From Frondihabitans peucedani (GTDB lineage Bacteria; Actinomycetota; Actinomycetes; Actinomycetales; Microbacteriaceae): a DNA stretch of 64,000 nucleotides. The stretch is from NCBI RefSeq assembly GCF_039537585.1, contig NZ_BAABAU010000001.1:1116001-1180000 (forward strand), in the 5' to 3' direction. The notes below the pieces were generated by a model. It searched no databases, was not told the origin of the DNA, and worked only from the letters and a program-made list of their open reading frames with translations. Numbering within the stretch: position 1 is the stretch's first letter; each line of letters begins with the position of its first letter. Position numbers and translations under genes: made by a program. Below, one piece after another: positions 53,371-63,435 of the stretch.

Positions 53371-54427
53371 TCAGACGGGCGTCGGGGCCGATGGCGAGGG
53401 TGGCGAGGCCCGTGATCCTGCGCCCCTCGGTCGTCCGCTCGAGATGGACGACGGCTCCGAAGGCGCTGACGGCCTGCCGCGCGAGCGCCTCCGGCAGGAG
53501 CCCCGCGAGCGCGCCCACCGCCTCGAGTCTCGCTGCGACCGAGTCGAGGCCGTTCGCGTGCAGGGTGCCGGCTCCGCCGTCGTGGCCGGTGTTGAGGGCG
53601 CTGAGAAGCTCGCGGACCTCGGCGCCGCGGCACTCCCCCACGACCAGCCGGTCGGGTCGCATCCGCAGGGCCTCGCGCACGAGTCGCGCCAGGTCGATCG
53701 CGCCGGCGCCCTCGAGGTTCGGCTGGCGCGTCTCGAGGGCGACGACGTGCGGGTGGTCGATCCGGAGCTCGGCGACGTCTTCGAGGGTGACGATCCTCTC
53801 CGTCGGCGGCGCCGCTCCGAGCAGCGCTCCGAGCAGCGTCGTCTTGCCCGAGCCGCCCGCCCCGGTGACGAGGATGTTCACCCGGTCGCGGACGAGCTGC
53901 TCGACGCGCTGCCGCGGCACGCACTCGAAGAGCCCCGCGGCGTCGAGATCGTCGAGCGAGAGGGGCAGGATGCTCGGGGCCCGGATCGAGACAGCGGCCC
54001 CTCCCCGAGACACCGGCGGCAGCACGACGTGCACCCGGATCCCGTCGGCGAGACGCACGTCGGCGCACGGCGTCGCCTCGTCGACGTGCCGATCGCCGAC
54101 TGCGACCAGAGTCGTCGCGAGTCGTCGCGCTGTCGGCGTGTCGAGATGCAGGGAGCGGACGAGTGCGGGCCCGGCACCCCGATCGGCCCAGACGTCTCCG
54201 CCGGGGTTCACGAACACGTCGGTGACGGTGCCGTCGCGCAGCAGCGGACGGAGCGGACCGAACTGCTCGGGGACGCGGCGAACCGGTTCCGGATGTACCC
54301 CGTTCGGCGAGGGCGTACCCCGACGCCGGGGGACAGACGGGACGCCGGGCGGGACGTACGGAGCGGGGCAGACCAAGCTCGAGGGGACAGCGGAGGGGGC
54401 CGGGATCGCATGCTGGCTGGGGATCAT
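53354..54427 (-). CDS. TadA/CpaF-type secretion ATPase
   Basis: 357-residue hexameric motor ATPase for pilus assembly. Walker A is TGAGGSGKTTL (about 183-193), Asp-box VTLEDVAELRID, Walker B-like LVVGECRGAEV and His-box TGHDGGAGTLHANG are present. An N-terminal domain of about 120 residues precedes them. I chose ATG 54427 because TACCGT (54438-54433) ends 5 nt upstream; ATG 54517 would add an unconserved 30 residues. First gene of the Tad operon (tadA-tadBC-pilin-TadE-TadE-like). No prepilin peptidase or Ssd protein is adjacent. Confidence 0.87.
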   Translation of the reverse strand: MIPSQHAIPAPSAVPSSLVCPAPYVPPGVPSVPRRRGTPSPNGVHPEPVRRVPEQFGPLRPLLRDGTVTDVFVNPGGDVWADRGAGPALVRSLHLDTPTARRLATTLVAVGDRHVDEATPCADVRLADGIRVHVVLPPVSRGGAAVSIRAPSILPLSLDDLDAAGLFECVPRQRVEQLVRDRVNILVTGAGGSGKTTLLGALLGAAPPTERIVTLEDVAELRIDHPHVVALETRQPNLEGAGAIDLARLVREALRMRPDRLVVGECRGAEVRELLSALNTGHDGGAGTLHANGLDSVAARLEAVGALAGLLPEALARQAVSAFGAVVHLERTTEGRRITGLATLAIGPDARLNVVEA

Positions 54428-54579
54428 GCCCGACGGTAGGCAGGAAAGTCGCGAGGCAGACAGTTCTGCACACCCCCAGCCCCGGAATGACGCCGATGTC
54501 GGCCCTGTGGAGGACACGCTGGTTGACCCGTCGTCCAGTCAGATCACCGGCCACGGCGGCCGGAAGACGATCGACGGCC

Positions 54580-54683
54580 GCGTTAAAAGAGAGGGGCGGC
54601 ACCAGTTGGGGGGAACCAGTGCCGCCACAGCAACGCTCGATTGGGGGGAATCGGGGGCGTTGCTCGCCGGAACGAATCCGACT
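54580..54683 (-). ncRNA. 6C: 6C RNA (two C6-loop hairpins)
   Basis: On the minus strand two hairpins occur in a row. The first (54662-54631) has CAACGC/GCGTTG with inner CGATT/AATCG and a CCCCCC loop. The second (54626-54595) has GGCGGCAC/GTGCCGCC with CTGG/CCAG and again a CCCCCC loop. A TTTT run (54588-54585) follows. The pair of C6 loops is the defining feature of the actinobacterial 6C RNA. A promoter TTGCGC (54717-54712), 16 bp, TACACT (54695-54690) places the 5' end near 54683. Position between tadA and acs matches the location I recall for B11/6C in M. tuberculosis. Confidence 0.88.
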
Positions 54684-54689
54684 CCCACG

Positions 54690-54717
54690 AGTGTACCCCA
54701 AAGACGACTCGGCGCAA
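54690..54717 (-). promoter_or_regulatory. Promoter of the 6C RNA
   Basis: -35 TTGCGC (54717-54712), 16-bp spacer, -10 TACACT (54695-54690) on the minus strand. The gap 54428-54835 (408 bp) otherwise holds only this RNA and the upstream region of acs. Confidence 0.6.
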
Positions 54718-54835
54718 CACACTCCTGTCGGTGCGGACGACCGGACGGGTCTCCCGCTCGGAGTAACGTTCTGATCGCACGCCACCGCAGCGGCCCTCCG
54801 CTCTGCGACCCTCGCAACGACGCGAAAGGACGACC

Positions 54836-56815
<1,980 letters not shown>

Positions 56816-56827
56816 CGACGAGGGCTG

Positions 56828-57292
56828 CTACTCCACCTCGAGGATGATCTCCACCTCGACGGGCGAGTCGAGCGGCAGCACCGCGACGCCGACGGCGCTG
56901 CGGGCGTGGACGCCGCGGTCTCCGAAGATCTCGCCGAGGACGTTCGAGGCGCCGTTGATGACTCCGGGCTGGCCCGTGAACGCAGGATCGGACGCCACGA
57001 ACCCGGTCACCTTGACCACCCGCACCACGCGGTCGAGGTCGCCGTCCAGCACGGAGGCTGCCGCGGCCAGCGCGTTCAGCGCGGACTGCTTCGCGAGGTC
57101 GTGGGCCTGCTCGGGCGTGATTCCCGCGCCGACCTTGCCCGTCGCGGGGAGCACCCCGTCGACGAACGGGAGCTGACCGGCCGTGTAGAGGTAGCCGCCC
57201 GAGACGACGGCGGGCACGTAGGCACCCGCGGGTGCCGCGACCGTCGGGATGCTCAGTCCGAGCTCGGCGAGACGCGTGTCGACGGTGCCCAT
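56828..57292 (-). CDS. ridA: RidA/YjgF/YER057c/UK114 family protein
   Basis: Likely imine/enamine deaminase that clears reactive 2-aminoacrylate-type intermediates. 154 residues. YTAGQLPFVDG, the block LAKQSALNALAAAAS and the C-terminal RSAVGVAVLPLDSPVEVEI are family marks; the conserved Arg that binds the carboxylate is in ARSAVGV. ATG 57292 shares one base with the stop of the DUF4177 gene, so both are translated together, as in the M. tuberculosis Rv3678c-Rv3678A pair. Confidence 0.85.
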   Translation of the reverse strand: MGTVDTRLAELGLSIPTVAAPAGAYVPAVVSGGYLYTAGQLPFVDGVLPATGKVGAGITPEQAHDLAKQSALNALAAAASVLDGDLDRVVRVVKVTGFVASDPAFTGQPGVINGASNVLGEIFGDRGVHARSAVGVAVLPLDSPVEVEIILEVE

Positions 57293-57450
57293 CAGGCGGA
57301 CTGGACGGGACGCTTGAGGTAGGCGACGAGGCCGCCCTCGGGGCTCTGGAGCACCTGGACGAGCTCCCACCCCTCCGACCCGAAGTTGTTCAGGATCGCG
57401 GTCGTGTTGTGCACGATCAGGGGGGCGGTGAAGTACTCCCAGAGGACCAT
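57292..57450 (-). CDS. DUF4177-like small protein
   Basis: A 52-residue protein: VLWEYFTAPLIVHNTTAIL then LNNFGSEGWELVQVL, the DUF4177 pattern (W-E-Y ... G-x-E-G-W-E-L-V). Function unknown. Overlaps ridA by 1 bp. Short enough to be missed by gene finders. It is divergent from ponA with 51 bp between the start codons. Confidence 0.85.
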   Translation of the reverse strand: MVLWEYFTAPLIVHNTTAILNNFGSEGWELVQVLQSPEGGLVAYLKRPVQSA

Positions 57451-57489
57451 ATTCGGCGTCCGTTCAGTCAGTTGCGGTGGTCGATCACT

Positions 57490-57502
57490 TACCCTGATCC
57501 TA
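57490..57502 (+). promoter_or_regulatory. Leaderless-type -10 element of ponA
   Basis: TACCCT (57490-57495) followed by 6 nt and ATG 57502; no Shine-Dalgarno sequence. Confidence 0.5.
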
Positions 57503-60081
57503 TGTCTGCCCAAAAAAAGAGGCCTACGTCTGTGCTGGGAGCCGTGTTCGGCTTCGTCGGTTTCAGCGCCCTCGCCGGTCTGCTCGTGACGATCGGAGTG
57601 ACTCCCGCCCTCGCCGTGTCGAGCGTCACCGCGTCGTCGTCGATCGGCATCTTCGAGAGCCTGCCCGAGTACATCGCGATCGGGCAGCTCCAGCAGCGCA
57701 ACACCCTCTACGCCAAGGCCAGTGGCAAGGAGGTCCCGTTCGCGACCATCTACTCGCAGAACCGCGTGAACCTCAAGTGGGACGAGGTCTCCGTGAACCT
57801 CAAGCACGCGGTCGTCGCCGGTGAAGACAAGCGCTTCTACCAGCACGGCGGCGTCGACCTCACGTCGCTCGTCCGCGCGGGCGTCGGCTCGATCGCAGGC
57901 GGCGGACTCGGCGACTCGGGCGGCGGCTCGACCCTGACCATGCAGCTGGTCCGCAACATCAAGCTGGCGCAGGCCCAGGACATCAAAGACCCGAAGAAGC
58001 AGGCCGCGGCCATCAAGGACGCCAAAGAGGTCACCATCTCGCGCAAGCTCCAGGAGATGAAGCTCGCGATCGGCCTCGAGAAGAAGTACACGAAAGACGA
58101 GATCCTCCTCGCCTACCTGAACATCGCCTACTTCGGCGACCAGGCCTACGGCGTGCAGGCCGCCGCTCAGCACTATTACGGCAAGAGCGCCGCCGACCTG
58201 ACCGCCGTCGAGGCGGCCAGCCTCATCGCGATCGTGCAGTACCCCGAGAGCCGCGACCTGTCGACGCCGAAGAACTACGACGCCAACGTCGCGCGCCGCA
58301 ACGTCATCCTGAAGTCGATGTACGCGCAGGGCTATATCAAGAAGACCGACCTCGACGCCTCCGTCGCCGAGTCTCCGGCCAAGTACGTGCACCTGAAGCC
58401 CGCGACGCAGGGCTGCGCCGCCGTCACCTGGCCCGGAGCCCAGCAGTTCTGCGACTACGTGACCTCGCCCGAGATGATCAAGTCGTACTCGTTCCTCGGG
58501 TCGTCCACCGACGACCGCACGAAGGCCTGGAACACCGGCGGATACAAGGTCTACACGACGCTCAACCTCGACCTCACGGCCGCGGCGAAGGGGCAGATCG
58601 ACCAGTACGCGCCCGCCTCCTGGACGGCCTTCCCGCTCGGCGGCGTCGTCGACTCGGTCGAGCCCGGCACCGGCCGCGTGATCGTGATGACGCAGAACAA
58701 GAACCTCACGACCAACGCGTCCGCCTCGCCCACCGGCCCGAACACGTACCTCAACTACTCGGTCGACGAGAAGTACGGGTCGAGCTCCGGATTCCAGGCA
58801 GGATCGACGTACAAGCTGTTCACGCTCCTCGACTGGCTCGAGAAGGGCCACGGGGTGAACGAGCTCGTGAACGCCACTCCGAGACCGTTCCCGACGATGA
58901 CCTCCGGGGGCCAGCAGATCTCGACGATCGACGGCGACTTCCCCTACGGCTACAAGCCCAAGAACGACGAGGGCTACATCTCCGGCTACATGAGCGTGAA
59001 GACCGCCACCGCCGAGTCGGTGAACGTCGCCTACGTCAGCATGGCGCAGCAGCTCGACCTCCAGGACATCCGCGACACAGCGGAGAAGCTCGGCGTGCAC
59101 ACCGCCACGGGAAAGCAGCTGCTCGACAACCCGTCGTCGGTGCTCGGGACGAACAACGTCGCTCCCCTCACGATGGCCAACGCGTACGCGACCGTGGCCA
59201 ACAAGGGCGTCTACTGCTCGACGGTCGTCGTCGATAAGGTCACCCTGCCGAACGGCAAAGAGACCGCCGGCCAGCCGAAGAGCTGCAAGCAGGTCATCGA
59301 CCCCGATGTGGCCGCGACCGCCATCACGGCGCTCCAGGGCGTGTTCACCTACGGCACCGCTGCCGGCGCGCTCCCCGACTCGCAGCCCGAGTTCGGCAAG
59401 ACCGGCACAACCGACGACGCCGACCAGATCTGGCTGAACGGCTCGACGACCGCGCTCACCACGGTCACCTGGATGGGCGACACCTCGGGCGGCAGGCACA
59501 GCCTGCGGCAGTACTCGAGCCCCATGGGAGGGACGCTGGCGACCAGCCGGAGCAACCTGTTCCGGGCCGTGCAGGGAACGAACAACACCCTCTACAAGGG
59601 CACCGACTTCCCCGCGCCGACCGGCAACCTCCAGACGGGCTCCGGAGTCAACGTGCCGTCGACCGTCGGCTCGACCGTGGACTCGGCCAAGTCGCAGCTG
59701 AGCGGCGTCGGCCTGACCTACGTCGACGGCGGCACGCAGCCCTCCGCCGCTCCCGCGGGCGAGGTCACCGCGACGTCACCCTCAGGCGGAAGCCTCGTGC
59801 CGTCCGGCACCAGCGTCACCGTCTACACGAGCGACGGATCCGGGGCCACCGACGTCCCGAGCGTGACCGGCAAGAAGGTCAAGGACGCCGCGAACGACAT
59901 CGAGAACGCCGGGTTCGACTCGTCGAAGATCTCCGTGAAGTTCACGCAGAGCAAAGACGACAACCGGTGCAACGTGCTCTCGCAGAGCCCCGACGGCGGC
60001 AGCAAGGCGGCGAAAGACGCCTCGATCACGCTGACCGTCGGCGGCGGCAAGAACGGGAAGGACCCCGGTAACTGCTCGTGA
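57502..60081 (+). CDS. ponA: Class A penicillin-binding protein (GT51 transglycosylase-transpeptidase) with PASTA domains
   Basis: Bifunctional peptidoglycan synthase of 859 residues. One membrane span near 14-36. GT51 domain with EDKRFYQHGGVD (about 113) and GGSTLTMQLVRN. Transpeptidase with SxxK as STYKLF (about 434), SVNVAYV (SxN) and KTGTTDD (about 633). Two C-terminal PASTA-like domains (about 713-772 VPSTVGSTVDSAKSQLSGVG; 774-853 VPSVTGKKVKDAANDIENAG) sense muropeptide or beta-lactam. Equivalent to mycobacterial ponA2. Ends in a 4-bp overlap with the next gene. Confidence 0.95.
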   Translation: MSAQKKRPTSVLGAVFGFVGFSALAGLLVTIGVTPALAVSSVTASSSIGIFESLPEYIAIGQLQQRNTLYAKASGKEVPFATIYSQNRVNLKWDEVSVNLKHAVVAGEDKRFYQHGGVDLTSLVRAGVGSIAGGGLGDSGGGSTLTMQLVRNIKLAQAQDIKDPKKQAAAIKDAKEVTISRKLQEMKLAIGLEKKYTKDEILLAYLNIAYFGDQAYGVQAAAQHYYGKSAADLTAVEAASLIAIVQYPESRDLSTPKNYDANVARRNVILKSMYAQGYIKKTDLDASVAESPAKYVHLKPATQGCAAVTWPGAQQFCDYVTSPEMIKSYSFLGSSTDDRTKAWNTGGYKVYTTLNLDLTAAAKGQIDQYAPASWTAFPLGGVVDSVEPGTGRVIVMTQNKNLTTNASASPTGPNTYLNYSVDEKYGSSSGFQAGSTYKLFTLLDWLEKGHGVNELVNATPRPFPTMTSGGQQISTIDGDFPYGYKPKNDEGYISGYMSVKTATAESVNVAYVSMAQQLDLQDIRDTAEKLGVHTATGKQLLDNPSSVLGTNNVAPLTMANAYATVANKGVYCSTVVVDKVTLPNGKETAGQPKSCKQVIDPDVAATAITALQGVFTYGTAAGALPDSQPEFGKTGTTDDADQIWLNGSTTALTTVTWMGDTSGGRHSLRQYSSPMGGTLATSRSNLFRAVQGTNNTLYKGTDFPAPTGNLQTGSGVNVPSTVGSTVDSAKSQLSGVGLTYVDGGTQPSAAPAGEVTATSPSGGSLVPSGTSVTVYTSDGSGATDVPSVTGKKVKDAANDIENAGFDSSKISVKFTQSKDDNRCNVLSQSPDGGSKAAKDASITLTVGGGKNGKDPGNCS

Positions 60082-61046
60082 CCAGCACCACCACGTCGCG
60101 AGGCTCCGGCGTCGCCCTCGGCATCGCGACGATCGCCGGGGCGGCAGCCGCCGGGGCCTTCGCCTACGGCACGTTCGTCGAGCGGAACCTCTTCACGGTC
60201 CGGCGCGAGACGCTCAGCATCCTGCCCGCAGGATCGCGCCCGCTCACGATCCTGCACCTGTCCGACCTCCACATGGCCCCGTGGCAGACCGACAAGCAGG
60301 AGTGGATCAGGAGCCTCGCCGTCCTCGAACCCGACCTGATCGTCAACACCGGCGACAACCTCGGCCACGAGGACGCCTACGCTGCCGTCGAGTACGCGCT
60401 GGAGCCGTTCCGCGACATCCCCGGGGTGTTCGTGCACGGCTCGAACGACTACGTCGCACCGAAGTTCAAGAGCCCCTTCACCTACTTCACCGGGCCGTCG
60501 AAGGCCCACTCCACGCCGAAGGGCCTCGACAACGAGCGCCTGACCTCCTACTTCGAATCGCTCGGCTGGCTCAGCCTCAACAACACCGCGCGCGCCATCG
60601 AGCTGCGCGGCTCGCGACTCGAGCTCTTCGGCGTCAACGACGCACACTGCGGCTGGGCACGGCTCGAACGCATCCCCGGCGCCCTCGACGACCTCCGCGA
60701 GAACGTCGGCTGGCAGGACGAAGAAGGCCCCGAGTCGGTCAGCATCGCCCTCACCCACGCCCCCTACCAGCGGGTGCTCAACTCCTTCGTCACGAACGGC
60801 GCCGACCTGATCTTCGCCGGACACACCCACGGCGGCCAGGTGTGCGTCCCCGGCTACGGAGCGCTCGTCACCAACTGCGACATCCCCCGCAAACAGGTCG
60901 CCGGGCTCTCCCTCTGGAACCACGCGTTCAAGTCGGCCTGGCTCGAGGTCTCCGCCGGGCTCGGCACCTCGATCTACGCGCCGTTCCGGTTCGCCTGCCG
61001 CCCCGAGGCCGTCCTCGTGACATTGACCGCCCAAAAGATCGGCTAA
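60078..61046 (+). CDS. Membrane-anchored metallophosphoesterase
   Basis: A 322-residue calcineurin-like phosphoesterase with one N-terminal membrane span (about 10-30). Metal ligands: LHLSDLHM (D-x-H), GDNLGHED, GSND and GHTHGGQV, in the right order. Substrate unknown; homologues (YkuE type, Rv3683) act on nucleotide or lipid phosphates. GTG 60078 overlaps the ponA stop (GTGA). Coupling to a peptidoglycan synthase hints at a role in envelope metabolism, but that is inference. Confidence 0.88.
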   Translation: MTSTTTSRGSGVALGIATIAGAAAAGAFAYGTFVERNLFTVRRETLSILPAGSRPLTILHLSDLHMAPWQTDKQEWIRSLAVLEPDLIVNTGDNLGHEDAYAAVEYALEPFRDIPGVFVHGSNDYVAPKFKSPFTYFTGPSKAHSTPKGLDNERLTSYFESLGWLSLNNTARAIELRGSRLELFGVNDAHCGWARLERIPGALDDLRENVGWQDEEGPESVSIALTHAPYQRVLNSFVTNGADLIFAGHTHGGQVCVPGYGALVTNCDIPRKQVAGLSLWNHAFKSAWLEVSAGLGTSIYAPFRFACRPEAVLVTLTAQKIG

Positions 61047-61052
61047 GATAAT
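61023..61052 (+). promoter_or_regulatory. Promoter of tRNA-Pro
   Basis: TTGACC (61023-61028), 18-bp spacer, GATAAT (61047-61052), located over the last codons and stop of the phosphoesterase gene; 45 nt upstream of the mature tRNA. Confidence 0.7.
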
Positions 61053-61096
61053 GGGGTTGCTTCAGCCGCCCGCGGTCGAAGCGACCAACACACCAT

Positions 61097-61170
61097 CGGG
61101 GTGTGGCGCAGCTTGGTAGCGCGCCTCGTTCGGGACGAGGAGGTCGTGGGTTCGAATCCCGCTACCCCGA
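61097..61170 (+). tRNA. tRNA-Pro (anticodon CGG)
   Basis: Acceptor CGGGGTG/TACCCCG, D-arm GCGCAGCTTGGTAGCGC, anticodon arm CCTCGTTCGGGACGAGG (anticodon CGG, decoding CCG) and T-arm GTGGGTTCGAATCCCGC. 74 nt with discriminator A; CCA is not encoded. Confidence 0.96.
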
Positions 61171-61181
61171 CACGAAAAGAA

Positions 61182-61212
61182 TGGCTAGACCCTTCGGGTC
61201 TGGCCATTTTTT
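61182..61212 (+). terminator. Intrinsic terminator of tRNA-Pro
   Basis: TGGCTAGACCC-TTCG-GGTCTGGCCA hairpin with a T6 run (61207-61212). A second similar hairpin GACCC-TTCG-GGTC with T6 occurs at 61266-61290. Confidence 0.9.
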
Positions 61213-61339
61213 CGTGGTGCTTGTCTGTCGCCTGCGGCGCGTGCGGCTCCGCCGCGGAGGGAGGCGACCCTTCGGGTCTGGCCATTTTTTCGTGGTGCTT
61301 GTCTGGCGCCTGCGGCGCGTGCGGCTCCGCCGCGGAGGG
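61188..61339 (+). repeat. Two tandem 74-bp units carrying the tRNA-trailer element
   Basis: Unit 1 (61188-61261) and unit 2 (61266-61339) differ at about one base and are separated by 4 bp. Each starts with the GACCCTTCGGGTC terminator stem and T6, then the TGGTGCTTGTCTG core and a GC-rich hairpin ending CGGCTCCGCCGCGGAGG. The core matches that downstream of tRNA-Thr at 45.5 kb. The rest of the gap (61340-61598) has no gene; it holds AAGAGGA/TCCTCTT arms (about 61388-61416) with following Ts. Confidence 0.88.
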
Positions 61340-61563
61340 TCGGGATGGACGGATGACGTAGGGTCCGGGCCGACCGGAGGAGGAGGAAGAGGAGATTCTC
61401 GGAGGAGGTCCTCTTTTCGTGCGAGGGGGTGCTCGGGGCTCCGGCGAGAGTACGTAGAACGAGGGGGAACTCCTCGGTTTGTCGGGCGTGGTCCTCTTGT
61501 TGTGCGGGGGCGGGGGCGGAGCGTGACCTCTAGTGGGGATGTCGGGCGAGCCGCGGGTGCTCC

Positions 61564-61569
61564 TAGGGT
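61564..61569 (+). promoter_or_regulatory. -10 box upstream of the DUF2510 gene
   Basis: TAGGGT (61564-61569), 29 nt before ATG 61599, with AGGGGG as a ribosome site in between. Confidence 0.4.
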
Positions 61570-61598
61570 TGTCGAAGCGGCGATCAGGGGGAACACGC

Positions 61599-62744
61599 AT
61601 GACGGAACCGAGTCCGGACGCTCCGCGCGCCGCCTGGTACCCGGATCCTGCGCACGAAGCGGCCTACCGCTGGTGGGACGGCGTGCGCTGGACGAGCGCC
61701 ACGCGCGCCGAGCCCGAGCGCCCGCAGACCGTGGCGGAGGTGCCTGTCGCGGATCCTGCCGCCGACCCTCTGCCGAGCCGGCGCAGCCTCCGTGCCGCCG
61801 CAGCCGCGACCCCGGCGTCACCCGCCGCCGCTCCCCCGGTTCCCGCGCCCTACGTGCCCCTCAACCCGCTCGTGACGGCTCCCGTGCCGCAGCCGACAGC
61901 TCACCCGACCGGGCAGCAGCCGTACGTGCAGCAGCCCGTGCAGCAGCCTTACGGCCAGCAACAGCCCTATACGCAACACCCCTACGCCCAGCAGCAGCAC
62001 TACGCCCCGCAGCAGTACGCCCAGCAGCCCTACGCCCAGCAGCAGTACGCCCAGGGCGGCTACGGGAACGGCTCCCGCTTCCTCGCCAAGCCGACCGTCA
62101 TGCCGGTCGACAAGGCGATCAACCGGCCGGCGCGGAACGGGATGGCGCTCGGGGTCCTGAGCATGCTGCTCACCCTCATCCTGGTCGGCGCCACCATGGC
62201 GACCGGACACCTCCTGGTCGTCTGGTCGGTGTGGGGCCTGGCCGGCCTCGCCTGGAGCATCTTCGGGCTCGTCAAGGCCCGCCGCTGGGAGGCCCAGGGC
62301 CTCGTCCCCGTCGGTGCGCATCGGGCCGTGGCGGGGATCGTCCTGTGCTCCCTGGCCCTTCTCGGCCAGGGCACCGAGACCGGCCTCGCCCTCGCCGCAG
62401 GAGTCCAGCCTGCCACCGGCAGCGCTCTACCGGCAGGAGGCACCGGCACGGGCACAGGCACCGGCACCGGAGCCGGCGCGGCCGCGACCACGCCGCCCGT
62501 CGTCGCCGTCCAGCAGGGCGACGGCACCTACGCCTACTCGCAGGCGACGGCCCAGTCGTCGATCGGCTCGGCCTACGCGTCGACCCTCAAGTCCACGCCC
62601 ACCTCGGTGGAGTGCCCCGCGAGCGAACCGATGCAGATCTCGGTGTCGTTCCAATGCCGGGTTACCCTCCCCGGGGGAACCGTCACAACCGCCCAGGTCA
62701 CGATCATGGACGCGCAGGGCCACGCCGAGGTGCAGGTCCACTAG
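61599..62744 (+). CDS. DUF2510 domain membrane protein with low-complexity Gln/Pro/Tyr linker
   Basis: 381 residues. N-terminal DUF2510 (AWYPDPAHEAAYRWWDGVRW, about 12-31), then an Ala/Pro linker and a Q/P/Y-rich stretch (QQPYAQQQYAQ type, about 105-155). Two membrane spans (about 182-203 and 207-225) follow, then a third hydrophobic segment near 246-270. The C-terminal part resembles DUF4333 (VECPASEPMQIS...FQC). Role unknown; such proteins sit at the cell surface of actinobacteria. ATG 61599 has AGGGGG upstream. It converges with tdk. Confidence 0.8.
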   Translation: MTEPSPDAPRAAWYPDPAHEAAYRWWDGVRWTSATRAEPERPQTVAEVPVADPAADPLPSRRSLRAAAAATPASPAAAPPVPAPYVPLNPLVTAPVPQPTAHPTGQQPYVQQPVQQPYGQQQPYTQHPYAQQQHYAPQQYAQQPYAQQQYAQGGYGNGSRFLAKPTVMPVDKAINRPARNGMALGVLSMLLTLILVGATMATGHLLVVWSVWGLAGLAWSIFGLVKARRWEAQGLVPVGAHRAVAGIVLCSLALLGQGTETGLALAAGVQPATGSALPAGGTGTGTGTGTGAGAAATTPPVVAVQQGDGTYAYSQATAQSSIGSAYASTLKSTPTSVECPASEPMQISVSFQCRVTLPGGTVTTAQVTIMDAQGHAEVQVH

Positions 62745-62777
62745 CCCGGTCTGCAGCCGAAGCCGCCGCCGAGAGGC

Positions 62778-63383
62778 CTACCGCAGCGCCCCGCCCGACT
62801 CCTCCAGGTAACAGACCGCGCAGAGCGCCTCGTACGACACCTCTTCGCCGTCGATCGCGACCTGGTCGCCGTCGAAGACGTAGCGGCCGTCGATCAGCCG
62901 GGCGTTGAACATGGCCTTTCGTCCGCAGCGGCAGATCGTCTTGAGCTCTTCGAGCGAGTGCGACACCTCGAACAGGCGGGCGGCCCCGGGGAACGCCGTC
63001 GTCTTGAAGTCGGTGCGGATGCCGTAGGCCAGCACCGGGATGTTCTCGACGACGGCGATGCGCAGGAGGTCGTCGACCTGGGCCGGACGGAGGAACTGCG
63101 CCTCGTCGACGAGCAGGCACGCGACGTCGCGGCCCGTGTCGTCGAGGACACCCTCGCGTGCGGCCGCGAACACCGACAGGAGGTCGTCACCGGGCGCGAC
63201 GAGGAAGTCCGCGGGCCGGGTGACGCCGAGGCGGGAGACGATCTGCTCCTCGCCCTTGGTGTCGGTGTCGGGCTTCGCGAGCAGGACGCGCTGGTGGCGC
63301 TCCTCGTAGTTGTAGGCCGCCTGGAGGAGAGCGGTGCTCTTGCCGCTGTTCATCGCCCCGTAGCGGAAATAGAGTTTTGCCAC
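62778..63383 (-). CDS. tdk: Thymidine kinase (type II)
   Basis: Phosphorylates thymidine to dTMP for salvage. 201 residues. P-loop GAMNSGKST (9-17), Walker B-like VDEAQFL (about 92-98), zinc ribbon cysteines CRCGRKA (about 152) and CAVCYLEE (about 188). Tyr in the lasso region near GRYVFDGDQV. Complements tmk at 47.5 kb. Start ATG 63383 at the family N-terminus MAKLYFRYGAM. Confidence 0.94.
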   Translation of the reverse strand: MAKLYFRYGAMNSGKSTALLQAAYNYEERHQRVLLAKPDTDTKGEEQIVSRLGVTRPADFLVAPGDDLLSVFAAAREGVLDDTGRDVACLLVDEAQFLRPAQVDDLLRIAVVENIPVLAYGIRTDFKTTAFPGAARLFEVSHSLEELKTICRCGRKAMFNARLIDGRYVFDGDQVAIDGEEVSYEALCAVCYLEESGGALR

Positions 63384-63435
63384 CCGGCGAGCCTACCGGC
63401 AGCCCGACCCGGCACCCCGCGCGGGCGGAACGCCC

